Counted from the first letter of the stretch, positions 7,823 through 14,143 are shown. The stretch: 14,143 bases of DNA from Bifidobacteriaceae bacterium (GCA_031265345.1 JAISCU010000315.1:1-14143), one strand, 5' to 3'. A program made the numbers and translations. Notes: generated by a model from the sequence alone, not told the origin.

Positions 7823-8041
7823 GTGCTCACGCCCACGCAACGTCAGGCGATCGCCGACGCGGGGATCAACCCGGATGAGATCTGGGAGCCCGGTGTTGGA
7901 ATCAGGGCCGATATGCCTGTGGTGGTTGACGGCATGGCGGTAGTGAAAGCTGATCTCAATGACCACTTTCCTTCTGCGAAGGACCTTCCTGAGTTGAAGG
8001 GGGCGGTCATCGAAGTCACGCCCGGACTCTCACGCGGCTAG
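7823..8041 (+). CDS. Short hypothetical protein, possible 3' gene remnant
   Basis: The 72-residue frame from the GTG at 7823 reads VLTPTQRQAIADAGINPDEI, then contains WEPGVGIRADMPVVVDG and ends EVTPGLSRG. The frame is open upstream to a TTG at 7610 inside the repeat array, with plausible coding from about 7735. No ribosome binding site precedes the GTG, and no other start codon lies between the array and 7823. Third-position G/C is clearly lower than in the neighbouring genes. The simplest reading is the C-terminal end of a larger gene whose 5' part was lost or replaced by the array. Two strong hairpins just after its stop suggest it was once a transcribed gene end. Family not recognised. Confidence 0.42.
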   Translation: MLTPTQRQAIADAGINPDEIWEPGVGIRADMPVVVDGMAVVKADLNDHFPSAKDLPELKGAVIEVTPGLSRG

Positions 8042-8043
8042 AA

Positions 8044-8097
8044 GGTCCGCCTCCCGGCGCGGACCGGCTGATCCGGGCCAACTTAGGTCCGGATCAG
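8044..8097 (+). terminator. Two consecutive strong hairpins after 8041
   Basis: The first hairpin is GGTCCGC (8044-8050) with GCGGACC (8059-8065), loop 8 nt, starting three bases after the stop codon. The second is a 12-bp stem, CTGATCCGGGCC (8068-8079) with GGTCCGGATCAG (8086-8097), one G-T wobble and a six-base loop. Neither has a T-run. Position right behind a plus-strand stop codon fits a tandem terminator of the kind seen in high-GC Gram-positives, where U-tracts are often missing. Confidence 0.55.
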
Positions 8098-8400
8098 ATC
8101 TAGTGTGGGTCTGAATTGGCGAGCGACCTGATGGGGACGGCTTGAGCGGTCTGGGGCCGCTCGCTCGGATCGAACCGTCTTCCGGAGGCGCTGTCCGCTC
8201 CCGTCCATGGTTTACTTGGGCGTGTCCGGACGTTGGCCCGCAGCGGCCGGATTCCCGACGCGACGCTGTGACCTGCGATGACGCCTGAGCTTGGCTGGGC
8301 GGCATCGGGCAGCGGCGGCTCGGTGGCCGCCTAAGCGAACCCTGGATGGGATCGAGGGAGCGTGAAGCCTCGATAACGGCCCTCCCCTCAGATGCCGACC
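8098..8400. other. Intergenic stretch with no recognisable gene
   Basis: No frame here has a coding signature or recognisable protein. Visible features are an inverted repeat, ATCGAGG (8351-8357) with CCTCGAT (8368-8374), lying about 30 bp before the toxin-antitoxin promoter region, and a one-mismatch version of the dispersed motif at 8298-8310. I see nothing else. Confidence 0.5.
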
Positions 8401-8441
8401 ACGGCTAGGATATGGGCGTCGCGACGGCTAGAATTCTGGCT
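8401..8441 (+). promoter_or_regulatory. Toxin-antitoxin promoter and operator candidate
   Basis: TAGAAT at 8429-8434 fits a -10 box, with seven bases between it and the ATG at 8442. This would place the transcription start on or next to that ATG, a leaderless arrangement common in Actinobacteria, and it fits the lack of any Shine-Dalgarno sequence. ACGGCTAG occurs twice, at 8401-8408 and 8424-8431, 23 bp apart (about two helical turns). The second copy overlaps the -10 box. The palindrome CGTCGCGACG (8417-8426) lies between them. These are good candidates for antitoxin binding and autorepression. The -35 region is not recognisable. Confidence 0.5.
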
Positions 8442-8735
8442 ATGCAAACACTCCCGCTCTCGGAAGTCAAAGATCGCTTGTCATCTCTGGTCACGGATGT
8501 GGAGTCGCTCGGGGATCGGATCGTCATCACGCGGAACGGCCGCGCCGCAGCGGTCATCCTGTCTACCGAGGACATCACGTCCCTCGAGGAGACCGCCTTC
8601 TGGACGGCAGTTCCCGGCATCAGCGAGTCCTTGGCCCGTTCAGACGACGACATTGCGGCTGGCCGCACCTACTCCACCGACGAAATCCGCCAGTGGATCG
8701 CCGCCGGGATGCCCGGACCCGAGCCGCTGCCGTGA
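8442..8735 (+). CDS. Phd/YefM (RelB-type) antitoxin
   Basis: This 97-aa protein starts MQTLPLSEVKDRLSSLVTDV. Residues 1-50 match the Phd/YefM DNA-binding fold: the 'LSEVKDRLSSLV' first helix, IVITRNGRAAAVIL beta-hairpin, then STEDITSLEE. Residues 51-97 are acidic and probably unfolded until they wrap the toxin. In this family the antitoxin neutralises the RelE-type toxin and represses its own promoter. An in-frame ATG at 8412 would add ten residues (MGVATARILA), but it lies within the promoter and ahead of the conserved N-terminus, so 8442 is chosen. Its stop overlaps the toxin start (GTGA), which indicates translational coupling. The family identification is firm; the exact subfamily is not. 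Confidence 0.88.
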   Translation: MQTLPLSEVKDRLSSLVTDVESLGDRIVITRNGRAAAVILSTEDITSLEETAFWTAVPGISESLARSDDDIAAGRTYSTDEIRQWIAAGMPGPEPLP

Positions 8736-9001
8736 GCGAGTGGCACGTCGAGTGGACGGCCGAGGCGCGCCGCAGTTTGCGCTCCATCCCGCCGCGGATA
8801 CTGCCATCGCTCATGGACTTCGTCTGGCTGCGCCTCCCCGAAAACCCGATGCGCGCCACCCACGATTTGCGCCCGCCGTTCGTCGGCAAGCGATCTGGCG
8901 GGGTCGGCCCGTATCGGGTGATCGTCACAGTGGACAAGGATGCCCGGATCGTTTACATCAACCGAGCCGAGTACCACTCGCGAGTGTACCGACCTAAGTG
9001 A
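8732..9001 (+). CDS. relE: RelE/ParE-family toxin
   Basis: This 89-aa basic protein is read from the GTG at 8732, which overlaps the antitoxin stop. It shows the RelE pattern: two N-terminal helices (EARRSLRSI, LPSLMDFVWLRL), R-A-T-H-D-L at 41-46, a Gly/Ser loop, GPYRVIVTVD at 59-68 and a terminal NRAEYHSRVYR. R62 in the GPYR motif corresponds to a catalytic arginine of E. coli RelE, and the H/Y pair in YHSRVY matches the mycobacterial-type RelE ending. Such toxins cleave mRNA in the ribosomal A site. An upstream ATG at 8693 lies wholly inside the antitoxin gene and adds a tail foreign to the family. Length is normal and no inactivating change is visible. It ends 12 bp from the convergent VOC gene. 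Confidence 0.88.
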   Translation: MSEWHVEWTAEARRSLRSIPPRILPSLMDFVWLRLPENPMRATHDLRPPFVGKRSGGVGPYRVIVTVDKDARIVYINRAEYHSRVYRPK

Positions 9002-9013
9002 TTGCGGCAGGGA

Positions 9014-9490
9014 TCAGGCGGGGAGGCGTTCTTTGACTTCCAGCAGCAGGCCCAGGGTTGGCACGGTGTCGAAGTAGGCGTAGCGCTCGTGGCCTTTCTC
9101 CTCGCGGAAGATCTCCGGAAAGCCGAGGCTTTCGATGAGACCAGCATCATGGTCCAGGCCGCCAGAGATGTGCACCGAGAAGAAGCACGCGCTCACCCCA
9201 TGGGCGTCCAGGTGCGAGCGCCACGGGCTCGGCGAATCATCGAGCGGTTGGACGACCTCGAACCAGAAGTTGTCGGTGTACACGTTGACCACTTTGAGCG
9301 GCGTCGAACCGCAAGGGCGGCCGCGGAAGGTCTTCGACGGCGGCGCCGAGGACGGTGCGGGCGTCTCGGATTGGCTGGCGGGAACCGGGCCGGGCGCGAA
9401 CAGGGCTCTCAGAGCGGAAGCCGTGGCGGCGGCATCGTGCGTGACAATGCCGAACTTCACTATCACGCCGGAACCGATGTGCTCAGTCAT
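9014..9490 (-). CDS. Small VOC (glyoxalase-fold) protein lacking a metal-ligand His
   Basis: This 158-aa protein is of the vicinal-oxygen-chelate family. Two beta-alpha-beta-beta-beta modules are visible: VIVKFGIVTHDAAATASALRALF at 9-31, FWFEVV at 75-80, then HGVSACFFSV and LGLLLEV at 147-152. The sister domain in the upstream fusion gene has GVHHLAFAV where this one has GVSACFFSV, so the usual His ligand is gone, while the two Glu ligands (E78, E151) remain. A disordered Pro/Ser/Ala insert fills 36-52. The ATG at 9490 has AAGGAG ten bases upstream. An ATGA overlap with the fusion stop (9520) would add ten residues and remains possible. It is the last gene of the sugar operon. Role unknown; a binding or non-metal variant is plausible. 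Confidence 0.8.
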   Translation of the reverse strand: MTEHIGSGVIVKFGIVTHDAAATASALRALFAPGPVPASQSETPAPSSAPPSKTFRGRPCGSTPLKVVNVYTDNFWFEVVQPLDDSPSPWRSHLDAHGVSACFFSVHISGGLDHDAGLIESLGFPEIFREEKGHERYAYFDTVPTLGLLLEVKERLPA

Positions 9491-9516
9491 CTTGCGGGAA
9501 CTCCTTGTCGTGAAGG

Positions 9517-12390
9517 TCATCGAGCGGAATTGTCGAGTCCGGCGTCACGCCCGCAAGCCGCCATGATGGCGGACCAGACGTCGGCCGGTACAGGCCAGGA
9601 GGCCCATTCGAACGTCTGCGTGAGCCGTTCCGGGCGGGTCACGCCCACCGCGACCGAGGCGATGCGCGGGTCACGCAACGGGAACTGGAGGGCGGCCGCG
9701 CCCAGGGGCACCCCGGCCTCGGCGCAGATGGCGGCAAGGTCGGCCGCATGCCGTCGGGTCGCCGAGGTCATCGGAACGTAGGCGTAGGTGTCGAACACGT
9801 CCAGGCCCTTGGCCAGCACGCCCCCACCGAACGGCGCGCCTTGCACCACACCCAGGCCGAGCGCATGGGCTTCGGCTATCAACGGTTCGGCGGTTCGGTC
9901 CAGCAGCGTGTACCGGTTGTGGGTCAGCAGGACCTCGAAATGTCCCGTCCGCGCGTACCGCATCATGGTCCCGACGGGTGCGCCCGCCACGCCGAGGTGG
10001 GACACCAGGCCCTCGGCTCGCAGGGCCAACAACGCCTCGACCGGTCCGCCCGCAGCCATCGCGTCGCCGAAAGCGATGCGTTCCGGATCGTGCAGGTAGA
10101 GCAGGTCGAGGCGGTCCAGGCCCAGCCGTTCCAGCGACCCCAGGACGCTGCGCCGCACGGCCGGACCGTCGAACCGGCCGGTCACCGGGTCCGGGTCGGC
10201 TTTGGTGGCCAGCACCCAGCCCGGCGGCAGCCCACCATTTTGGACGATGCCGCGCCCTATCCTCCGCTCCGCCTCGCCTCCCGAGTACCCGGCCGAGGTG
10301 TCGATGAAGTTCAACGCCGTGGCGAAGGCCGCCATGATCGTCTCGACCGCCCGGTCGGCGGGCGTCTCGTAGCCGAACAAGTTCGGCACCGAACCGAGTG
10401 CCCCGGAGCCGATGCAGATGGGGGAGACCATCAGCCGCGTCGTACCCAAGGCCGTCCGCGCGCCGGGGTCGAAGCCTGGGCCGACCCGGCGGTCGTCAAC
10501 CGAACGCGCTGGGAACCGGATGGACGATGCCGCCGGGTCGGGACCCGCGGGTCCCCCTGGCCGCGTCGCCGGGTCGGGACCCCCAGGCCCCGCAGGCTGC
10601 GCCGCTGGGTCGGGACGCGTCGATGCCGCTGGGTCGGGACCCGCGGGCCGCGCCGCCGGGGCTGCGGCGTCGCCCGCGACCGCGACTGGCCCATGGCTCA
10701 CGGCGGGGACGGCGGCATCACCCACGGCCATGCCCGTGGTCGGGGCCGACTCGGCAAGTTCAGCCGCGTCGACGGGGTAGTCGAGCGGGACGGGGGCACT
10801 GCTGTGGACTGGGATGCCGCCATCGACGCGGACGGCGGCTTCGTTCGCGATTGGGTTGGCGGCGTGGTCCGCGACCGGGACCGAGCCCCCGACCTCGACC
10901 GGGACGGCGGCATCGCCCGCGGCTGTGCCGGTGGAGGGGGCTGACTCGGCAAGTTCAGCCGCGTCGACGGGGTAGTCGACATAGGCGAAGCGCCGCGAGT
11001 CCGGCGCCCAGGAATTGACGTTGATAGTGCCCTGGCCGCCGAACAGGTCCAGGCGCACGCTCTCGGAGCGGGCCAACGGATCGGCCACGACCAGCTGGAC
11101 GGGCCGATCGGCCGGATGGCCGGTGGTGCCGGGCGGGAACGAGATGTAGACCAAGGATCGCCCGTCCGGGCTCAGGTGCGGGAACCAGTTGACCCGCCCG
11201 TCGCTGGTCAATTGCTCGGTTCCCGAGCCGTCCGGCCGCATCCGGAAGATTTGGGCGTGACCAGCGGCGGAGCCTTCCGGTTCGGCGTTGAAGTAGATCC
11301 ACGCGGCATCGGGACTGAATTCCGCACCGTCGTAGGGGCGGCCCGAATAGGTCAAGGCCGTGCTGCGCCCGCTGGCCAAGTCGAGGGCGTAGACGTTGTA
11401 CACCGCCCCCTGGGCGCGGGCGGGGCCGCCGATATGCAGCAACGTCCGGCCATCCGGCGAGACGCCGTGCAGGTAGTGGACTGCCAGTCCATCGCTGTCC
11501 GGCGTCACCCGCCGAGCCGCGCCACCGGTTAGGGGCACCTGGTAGATATGGCCGTCCTCGGCGGTGGCGAAGATATGGCGCCCGTCCGGGTCCAGCACAT
11601 GATCGTTGTTGTAGGCCCCGCGAATGCCTGAGTCGATCAGGCGCGCCTCGCCGGAAGCCAGGTCGAGCGCGTGCAACTCGCCGTCCTGGTTGAAGACGAT
11701 GCCCGTCCCGTCCACGGTCCAGTTGGGCGCCTCGATCACTGCCGCGTCGGTCTCATAGACGACGCGGTCCTGGCCGCTGGCAGCGTCGTAGATGTGCAGT
11801 CGGCTCACCTGTCCGGGACCGAGCTTTCGCCAGTCCGCCGAGAACGGGGCGGACGCGGCGGACGTGGCGGAGTCCGCCAACGGCGTGGCCACCTCCAACG
11901 CGGCGAACGATTCCAGGGTCTCGACGTACACTTTGAGGTCGCCGAAGGAGTCGAGGTAGGCGTACTCCCCGGACCCGTCCCCGTACTTGCCGCGCTGGAT
12001 GGTGGCCCACCCGAAATCGGCGCCAGCGGCGGACAGGCGCGAGGACGTGTCCTTCACGGCGAAGGCCAAGTGGTGCACGCCTTCGCCGTGACGGTCCAGG
12101 TAGTCCTGCCATGCGCTGGGCTCGCCGTTCGGTTCGATCAACTCCAGTTGCATCCCCGGACCGATCTCGAAGAAGGCCATTCGGCAACCGGCGCGCGGAG
12201 CGGGAGCGCCCTGGTACACGGTGCCGGTGACCTCGGAATCCCCGCTATCCACCACTTCCGGCGCCGCCACACCGAGCAGCCGGGCGTACTTGGCGGCGAC
12301 TTCTTCGAGGTCCTTTACCACCAAGGCCACTTGGGCCACCCGGCCGGCGCCAAGCGGCGCGGCGGGGGGAACGTCAATCGATTGCGACAT
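9517..12390 (-). CDS. VOC - TolB-type beta-propeller - aldo/keto reductase fusion
   Basis: One 957-aa frame joins three enzyme-type domains. Residues 16-162 are a VOC domain close to methylmalonyl-CoA epimerase/4-HPPD-like proteins, with Q20, E83, H106/H107 and E157/E160 near metal positions. Residues 190-472 are a PD40/TolB-like propeller with 'W-x-x-DG' blades and the family motifs NNDH (261-264), HG (308), YDG (353), NWFPH (401-405) and GQGTIN (452-457). Residues 472-645 are a repetitive Pro/Ala linker. Residues 646-950 are an aldo/keto reductase of the D-threo-aldose/L-fucose dehydrogenase type with D697, Y702, K730 and H767 intact. No signal peptide, so cytoplasmic. AAGGA lies six bases before the ATG, 18 bp after the permease stop. 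Probable role: oxidation or rearrangement of the imported sugar; substrate unknown. No internal stop or frameshift is visible. Confidence 0.9.
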   Translation of the reverse strand: MSQSIDVPPAAPLGAGRVAQVALVVKDLEEVAAKYARLLGVAAPEVVDSGDSEVTGTVYQGAPAPRAGCRMAFFEIGPGMQLELIEPNGEPSAWQDYLDRHGEGVHHLAFAVKDTSSRLSAAGADFGWATIQRGKYGDGSGEYAYLDSFGDLKVYVETLESFAALEVATPLADSATSAASAPFSADWRKLGPGQVSRLHIYDAASGQDRVVYETDAAVIEAPNWTVDGTGIVFNQDGELHALDLASGEARLIDSGIRGAYNNDHVLDPDGRHIFATAEDGHIYQVPLTGGAARRVTPDSDGLAVHYLHGVSPDGRTLLHIGGPARAQGAVYNVYALDLASGRSTALTYSGRPYDGAEFSPDAAWIYFNAEPEGSAAGHAQIFRMRPDGSGTEQLTSDGRVNWFPHLSPDGRSLVYISFPPGTTGHPADRPVQLVVADPLARSESVRLDLFGGQGTINVNSWAPDSRRFAYVDYPVDAAELAESAPSTGTAAGDAAVPVEVGGSVPVADHAANPIANEAAVRVDGGIPVHSSAPVPLDYPVDAAELAESAPTTGMAVGDAAVPAVSHGPVAVAGDAAAPAARPAGPDPAASTRPDPAAQPAGPGGPDPATRPGGPAGPDPAASSIRFPARSVDDRRVGPGFDPGARTALGTTRLMVSPICIGSGALGSVPNLFGYETPADRAVETIMAAFATALNFIDTSAGYSGGEAERRIGRGIVQNGGLPPGWVLATKADPDPVTGRFDGPAVRRSVLGSLERLGLDRLDLLYLHDPERIAFGDAMAAGGPVEALLALRAEGLVSHLGVAGAPVGTMMRYARTGHFEVLLTHNRYTLLDRTAEPLIAEAHALGLGVVQGAPFGGGVLAKGLDVFDTYAYVPMTSATRRHAADLAAICAEAGVPLGAAALQFPLRDPRIASVAVGVTRPERLTQTFEWASWPVPADVWSAIMAACGRDAGLDNSAR
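10456..10977 (-). repeat. Repeat-built linker segment inside the fusion gene
   Basis: This segment encodes residues 472-645 between propeller and reductase. A perfect 37-bp direct repeat lies at 10748-10784 and 10943-10979, offset by 195 bp (65 codons), and the similarity continues for about 35 residues (DYPVDAAELAESAP twice). Further downstream the motif GGGTCGGGAC recurs four times between 10530 and 10645, encoding PDPAA-like units. One full copy of the dispersed repeat lies at 10517-10542. The repeats are visible at DNA level, so the linker appears to have grown by local duplication and repeat insertion. Confidence 0.75.
10517..10542 (-). repeat. Dispersed GC-rich repeat, linker copy
   Basis: The reverse complement contains the core GGCGGCATCGTCC, flanked by CCGACCC before and ATCCG after, and is nearly identical to the intergenic copy at 729-754. 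In the fusion protein it encodes PAASSIR at the C-terminal edge of the linker, just before the reductase domain. Confidence 0.5.
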
Positions 12391-12408
12391 GGGAATCCTT
12401 CATTTCGG

Positions 12409-13197
12409 TCATTTGATGGCGCCCGCGGCCAGCCCGCGCTCGAACTGGCGTTGCAGACAGATGTAGGCCACGATTTCGGGGATGGCGGTCAGCACCGCTG
12501 CGGCCAGGACTTTGGGGGTGTCGTCGTTGTATTGGCGACGGAAGAATTCGGGCAGCAGCGTGACCGTGCCCATGTTGTCCTGGATCAGGAACATCTTCGG
12601 CAGCAGGTACGAGTTCCAGGCGTTGATCAGCACCAACACCCCGAGCGCCACGCCCATCGGCCGGGCCAGCGGGATCAGGATGCTCCAGAACACCCGCCAA
12701 GTGCCGGCGCCGTCGATCCGCGCGGCATCGAAAATGGTCTCCGGGATGCCGTCGACGTAGGTGCGCGTGATGAGGGTGGTGAAAGGGATCTGCAGCGCGG
12801 CGATCGGCAGGATCACGGACCAGAACGTGCCCAGCGTGTGGGTGGCCACAGCGGTCGCGTACAACGGCGCGATCAGGACCACCTCGGGCAAGGTGAGGGC
12901 TGCCATCATCATCCAGAAGAAGACCTCTTTGTAGCGGATGCGCAGACGCGACAGCGCGAACGAGCCCGCCATCGTCGCGAGGTACACAATCACAATCGCG
13001 GCCCCGGAGACTATGAAGCTGTTGGCGAAGAACCGCGCGAAGCCCGGCACCTGAAGCACGGCCAGGTAGTTGCCCCAGCCGCGCCCCTCCAGCGAGCGCG
13101 CGAGCATGGTGTACAGGGGTATCAGGAAGGGTATGACGGCTATGGTCACCAGGATTTGGAGTATCCATCGGGACGCGCGGCCACGGATGTCGAACAT
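12409..13197 (-). CDS. Carbohydrate ABC transporter permease, MalG type
   Basis: This 262-aa inner-membrane protein has six predicted helices, the first at about 11-30. The cytoplasmic EAA loop is at 153-173 (PETIFDAARIDGAGTWRVF), which docks the ATPase, and the end is the typical ERGLAAGAIK of MalG/UgpE/LacG permeases. Length is normal for the family. AGGAG (complement of 13207-13211) lies nine bases before the ATG, and the upstream permease stops only three bases before it, so the two are translated from one mRNA. With the neighbouring MalF-type subunit it forms the channel for a sugar or oligosaccharide. The binding protein and ATPase are not in the window. Substrate cannot be read from sequence. 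Confidence 0.93.
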   Translation of the reverse strand: MFDIRGRASRWILQILVTIAVIPFLIPLYTMLARSLEGRGWGNYLAVLQVPGFARFFANSFIVSGAAIVIVYLATMAGSFALSRLRIRYKEVFFWMMMAALTLPEVVLIAPLYATAVATHTLGTFWSVILPIAALQIPFTTLITRTYVDGIPETIFDAARIDGAGTWRVFWSILIPLARPMGVALGVLVLINAWNSYLLPKMFLIQDNMGTVTLLPEFFRRQYNDDTPKVLAAAVLTAIPEIVAYICLQRQFERGLAAGAIK

Positions 13198-13200
13198 GAT

Positions 13201-14143
13201 CTAACGCTCCTGACTTTGGACGATGCCGTCTGGCTGGCCGCCCGCGCGCGCCCGGGCCGGGCCGGGGTCGGGAGACGACCCGGCGGTATCGTGCGGCTGT
13301 GGCCGACCGAGAGGCAGGCGGAACCGGCGCCGGTGGACGGGCCGTTCGCGACCGCGCACCTGGATGGTGATGGCCACGGCGGTGGCGATGATCAGCAGCA
13401 GCACGGACAGGGCGCTCGCATAGCCCAAGTTCCGGGACTGGCCGGAGACCTGCTGATAGATCATGGTGCCGAGGAACTCGCTGGAATGGGCGGGGCCGCC
13501 CTGGGTGAGCAGCCACGGATTGTCAAACAGTTTGAGGGCGGTGATGAAGTTCAGGATCGCCAGCGAGACGGTGGTGCCGCGGACGTTCGGCAGGATGATG
13601 GACGCGAGGATGCGGAGGTTCCCGGCGCCGTCGATGCGGGCGGCCTCCAGCATCTCGTGGTCGATCTGCCCCATCGCGGCGTAGTACAGGATGAAGCCGA
13701 AACCGACCGCGCCCCAGCACTGCACGGCCGTGACCACCAGCAGCGACGTGCTGGACTGCCCGATCCAACTGGTGGCGAGCCCGCCCAGGCCCAGGCCGTC
13801 CAGAATGGCGTTGACGGTGCCCTGCGAGTTCCACACCTGGATGTGGGCCGGCGCCATGATCGCGGGGGCTATCACCACCGGTAGGAAGATGACCACCTTG
13901 TACAACGTGGCGAATCGGATGCGGGAGTGCAGGGCCGCCGCGAAAGCCACGCCGCCTATCACTTGCACCGCCAACACGACCACGAAGAAGATCAGGGTGT
14001 GCCTGATCGCGCCCCAGAAGATGGGATCGGTGAGCGCCGCGACGTAGTTGTCGAAGGCGACCGGGCGCATGGCCGTGCGGCCGCCCTTCCACGAGAAGAA
14101 GGACAGGTAGCCCGAATAGAAGATGCAGTAATAGATCAGGCCG
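13201..14143 (-). CDS. Carbohydrate ABC transporter permease, MalF type (5' part beyond window)
   Basis: The frame is open to the right edge, so the gene starts outside the window; 313 residues are visible. Upstream of the first in-window Met (14070) the frame reads YYCIFYSGYLSFFSWKGG, the normal end of the first helix region of MalF-type permeases. This shows that 14070 is not the start. The EAA loop reads LEAARIDGAGNLRILASIILP, and a final helix lies near LSVLLLIIATAVAITIQV. After it comes an unusual tail of about 50 residues rich in Arg, Pro and Gly, where family members usually stop within some 10-20. The tail DNA carries two copies of the dispersed motif (13218-13230, 13282-13294). It is the first visible gene of the operon and pairs with the MalG-type subunit. 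Confidence 0.92.
   Translation of the reverse strand, partial: GLIYYCIFYSGYLSFFSWKGGRTAMRPVAFDNYVAALTDPIFWGAIRHTLIFFVVVLAVQVIGGVAFAAALHSRIRFATLYKVVIFLPVVIAPAIMAPAHIQVWNSQGTVNAILDGLGLGGLATSWIGQSSTSLLVVTAVQCWGAVGFGFILYYAAMGQIDHEMLEAARIDGAGNLRILASIILPNVRGTTVSLAILNFITALKLFDNPWLLTQGGPAHSSEFLGTMIYQQVSGQSRNLGYASALSVLLLIIATAVAITIQVRGRERPVHRRRFRLPLGRPQPHDTAGSSPDPGPARARAGGQPDGIVQSQER
13282..13299 (+). repeat. Dispersed GC-rich repeat, permease-tail copy
   Basis: GGCGGTATCGTGC (13282-13294) followed by GGCTG differs by one base over 16 nt from the intergenic copy at 821-836. On the coding strand it falls in the extra C-terminal tail of the MalF-type permease. A second, weaker copy in the opposite orientation (13218-13230) lies near the stop codon of the same gene. 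Confidence 0.45.

Noticed and set aside
9748..10944. 398-codon plus-strand frame
   Set aside because: Antisense to the reductase domain, which carries an intact catalytic tetrad; no recognisable protein in the shadow.
11671..13884. 737-codon open frame on the plus strand
   Set aside because: It runs antisense across the fusion gene and both permeases, which have clear family motifs. The product is a His/Gly/Arg-rich shadow typical of high-GC DNA.
14068..14070. ATG at 14070 as the true start of the MalF-type permease
   Set aside because: The frame continues to the window edge with typical first-helix sequence, so the start lies outside the window.

Overview
The window is high-GC DNA (roughly two thirds G+C by eye). 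Its genes have a strong G/C bias at third codon positions, it carries Actinobacteria-type sugar permeases, and it has a toxin-antitoxin operon that may be leaderless. I read it as a chromosomal segment of an Actinomycetota bacterium; the sequence does not support a genus. Almost all protein-coding sequence is on the minus strand.

Left part (1-860): no intact gene. It holds nested hairpins at the left edge, a coding remnant at 289-605 whose coding signature jumps through all three plus-strand frames, an 18-bp tandem duplication, and two copies of a short GC-rich dispersed repeat. Then follow two large minus-strand genes. 861-3563 encodes a 900-aa secreted protein with a helical N-terminal region and three tandem 166-aa Ig-like units. 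3647-7354 encodes a 1235-aa DUF4132 (YehI/MolR-type) protein. Upstream of the DUF4132 gene is a tandem array with a 92-bp period (7428-7726), followed by a short plus-strand frame (7823-8041) that may be a 3' remnant, and two terminator-like hairpins.

Middle (8401-9001): a Phd/YefM-RelE toxin-antitoxin operon on the plus strand, with overlapping genes and a probable leaderless promoter carrying two direct repeats. It converges tail-to-tail with the next cluster.

Right part (9014-14143): a minus-strand, tightly spaced sugar-uptake and catabolism operon entering from beyond the right edge. Order of transcription: MalF-type permease (5' part outside the window), MalG-type permease, a 957-aa three-domain protein (VOC/glyoxalase fold + TolB-type beta-propeller + aldo/keto reductase), and a second small VOC protein. 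The permeases import a carbohydrate. The fused and small proteins probably process it inside the cell: the reductase domain keeps a full Asp-Tyr-Lys-His catalytic set and resembles the sugar (aldose/fucose-type) dehydrogenases.

The most unusual items are the three-domain fusion with its repeat-derived linker, the 92-bp array with a 23-nt core identical in all four copies, and a short dispersed motif (core GGCGGCATCGTSC) that recurs in intergenic DNA, protein linkers and a permease tail.
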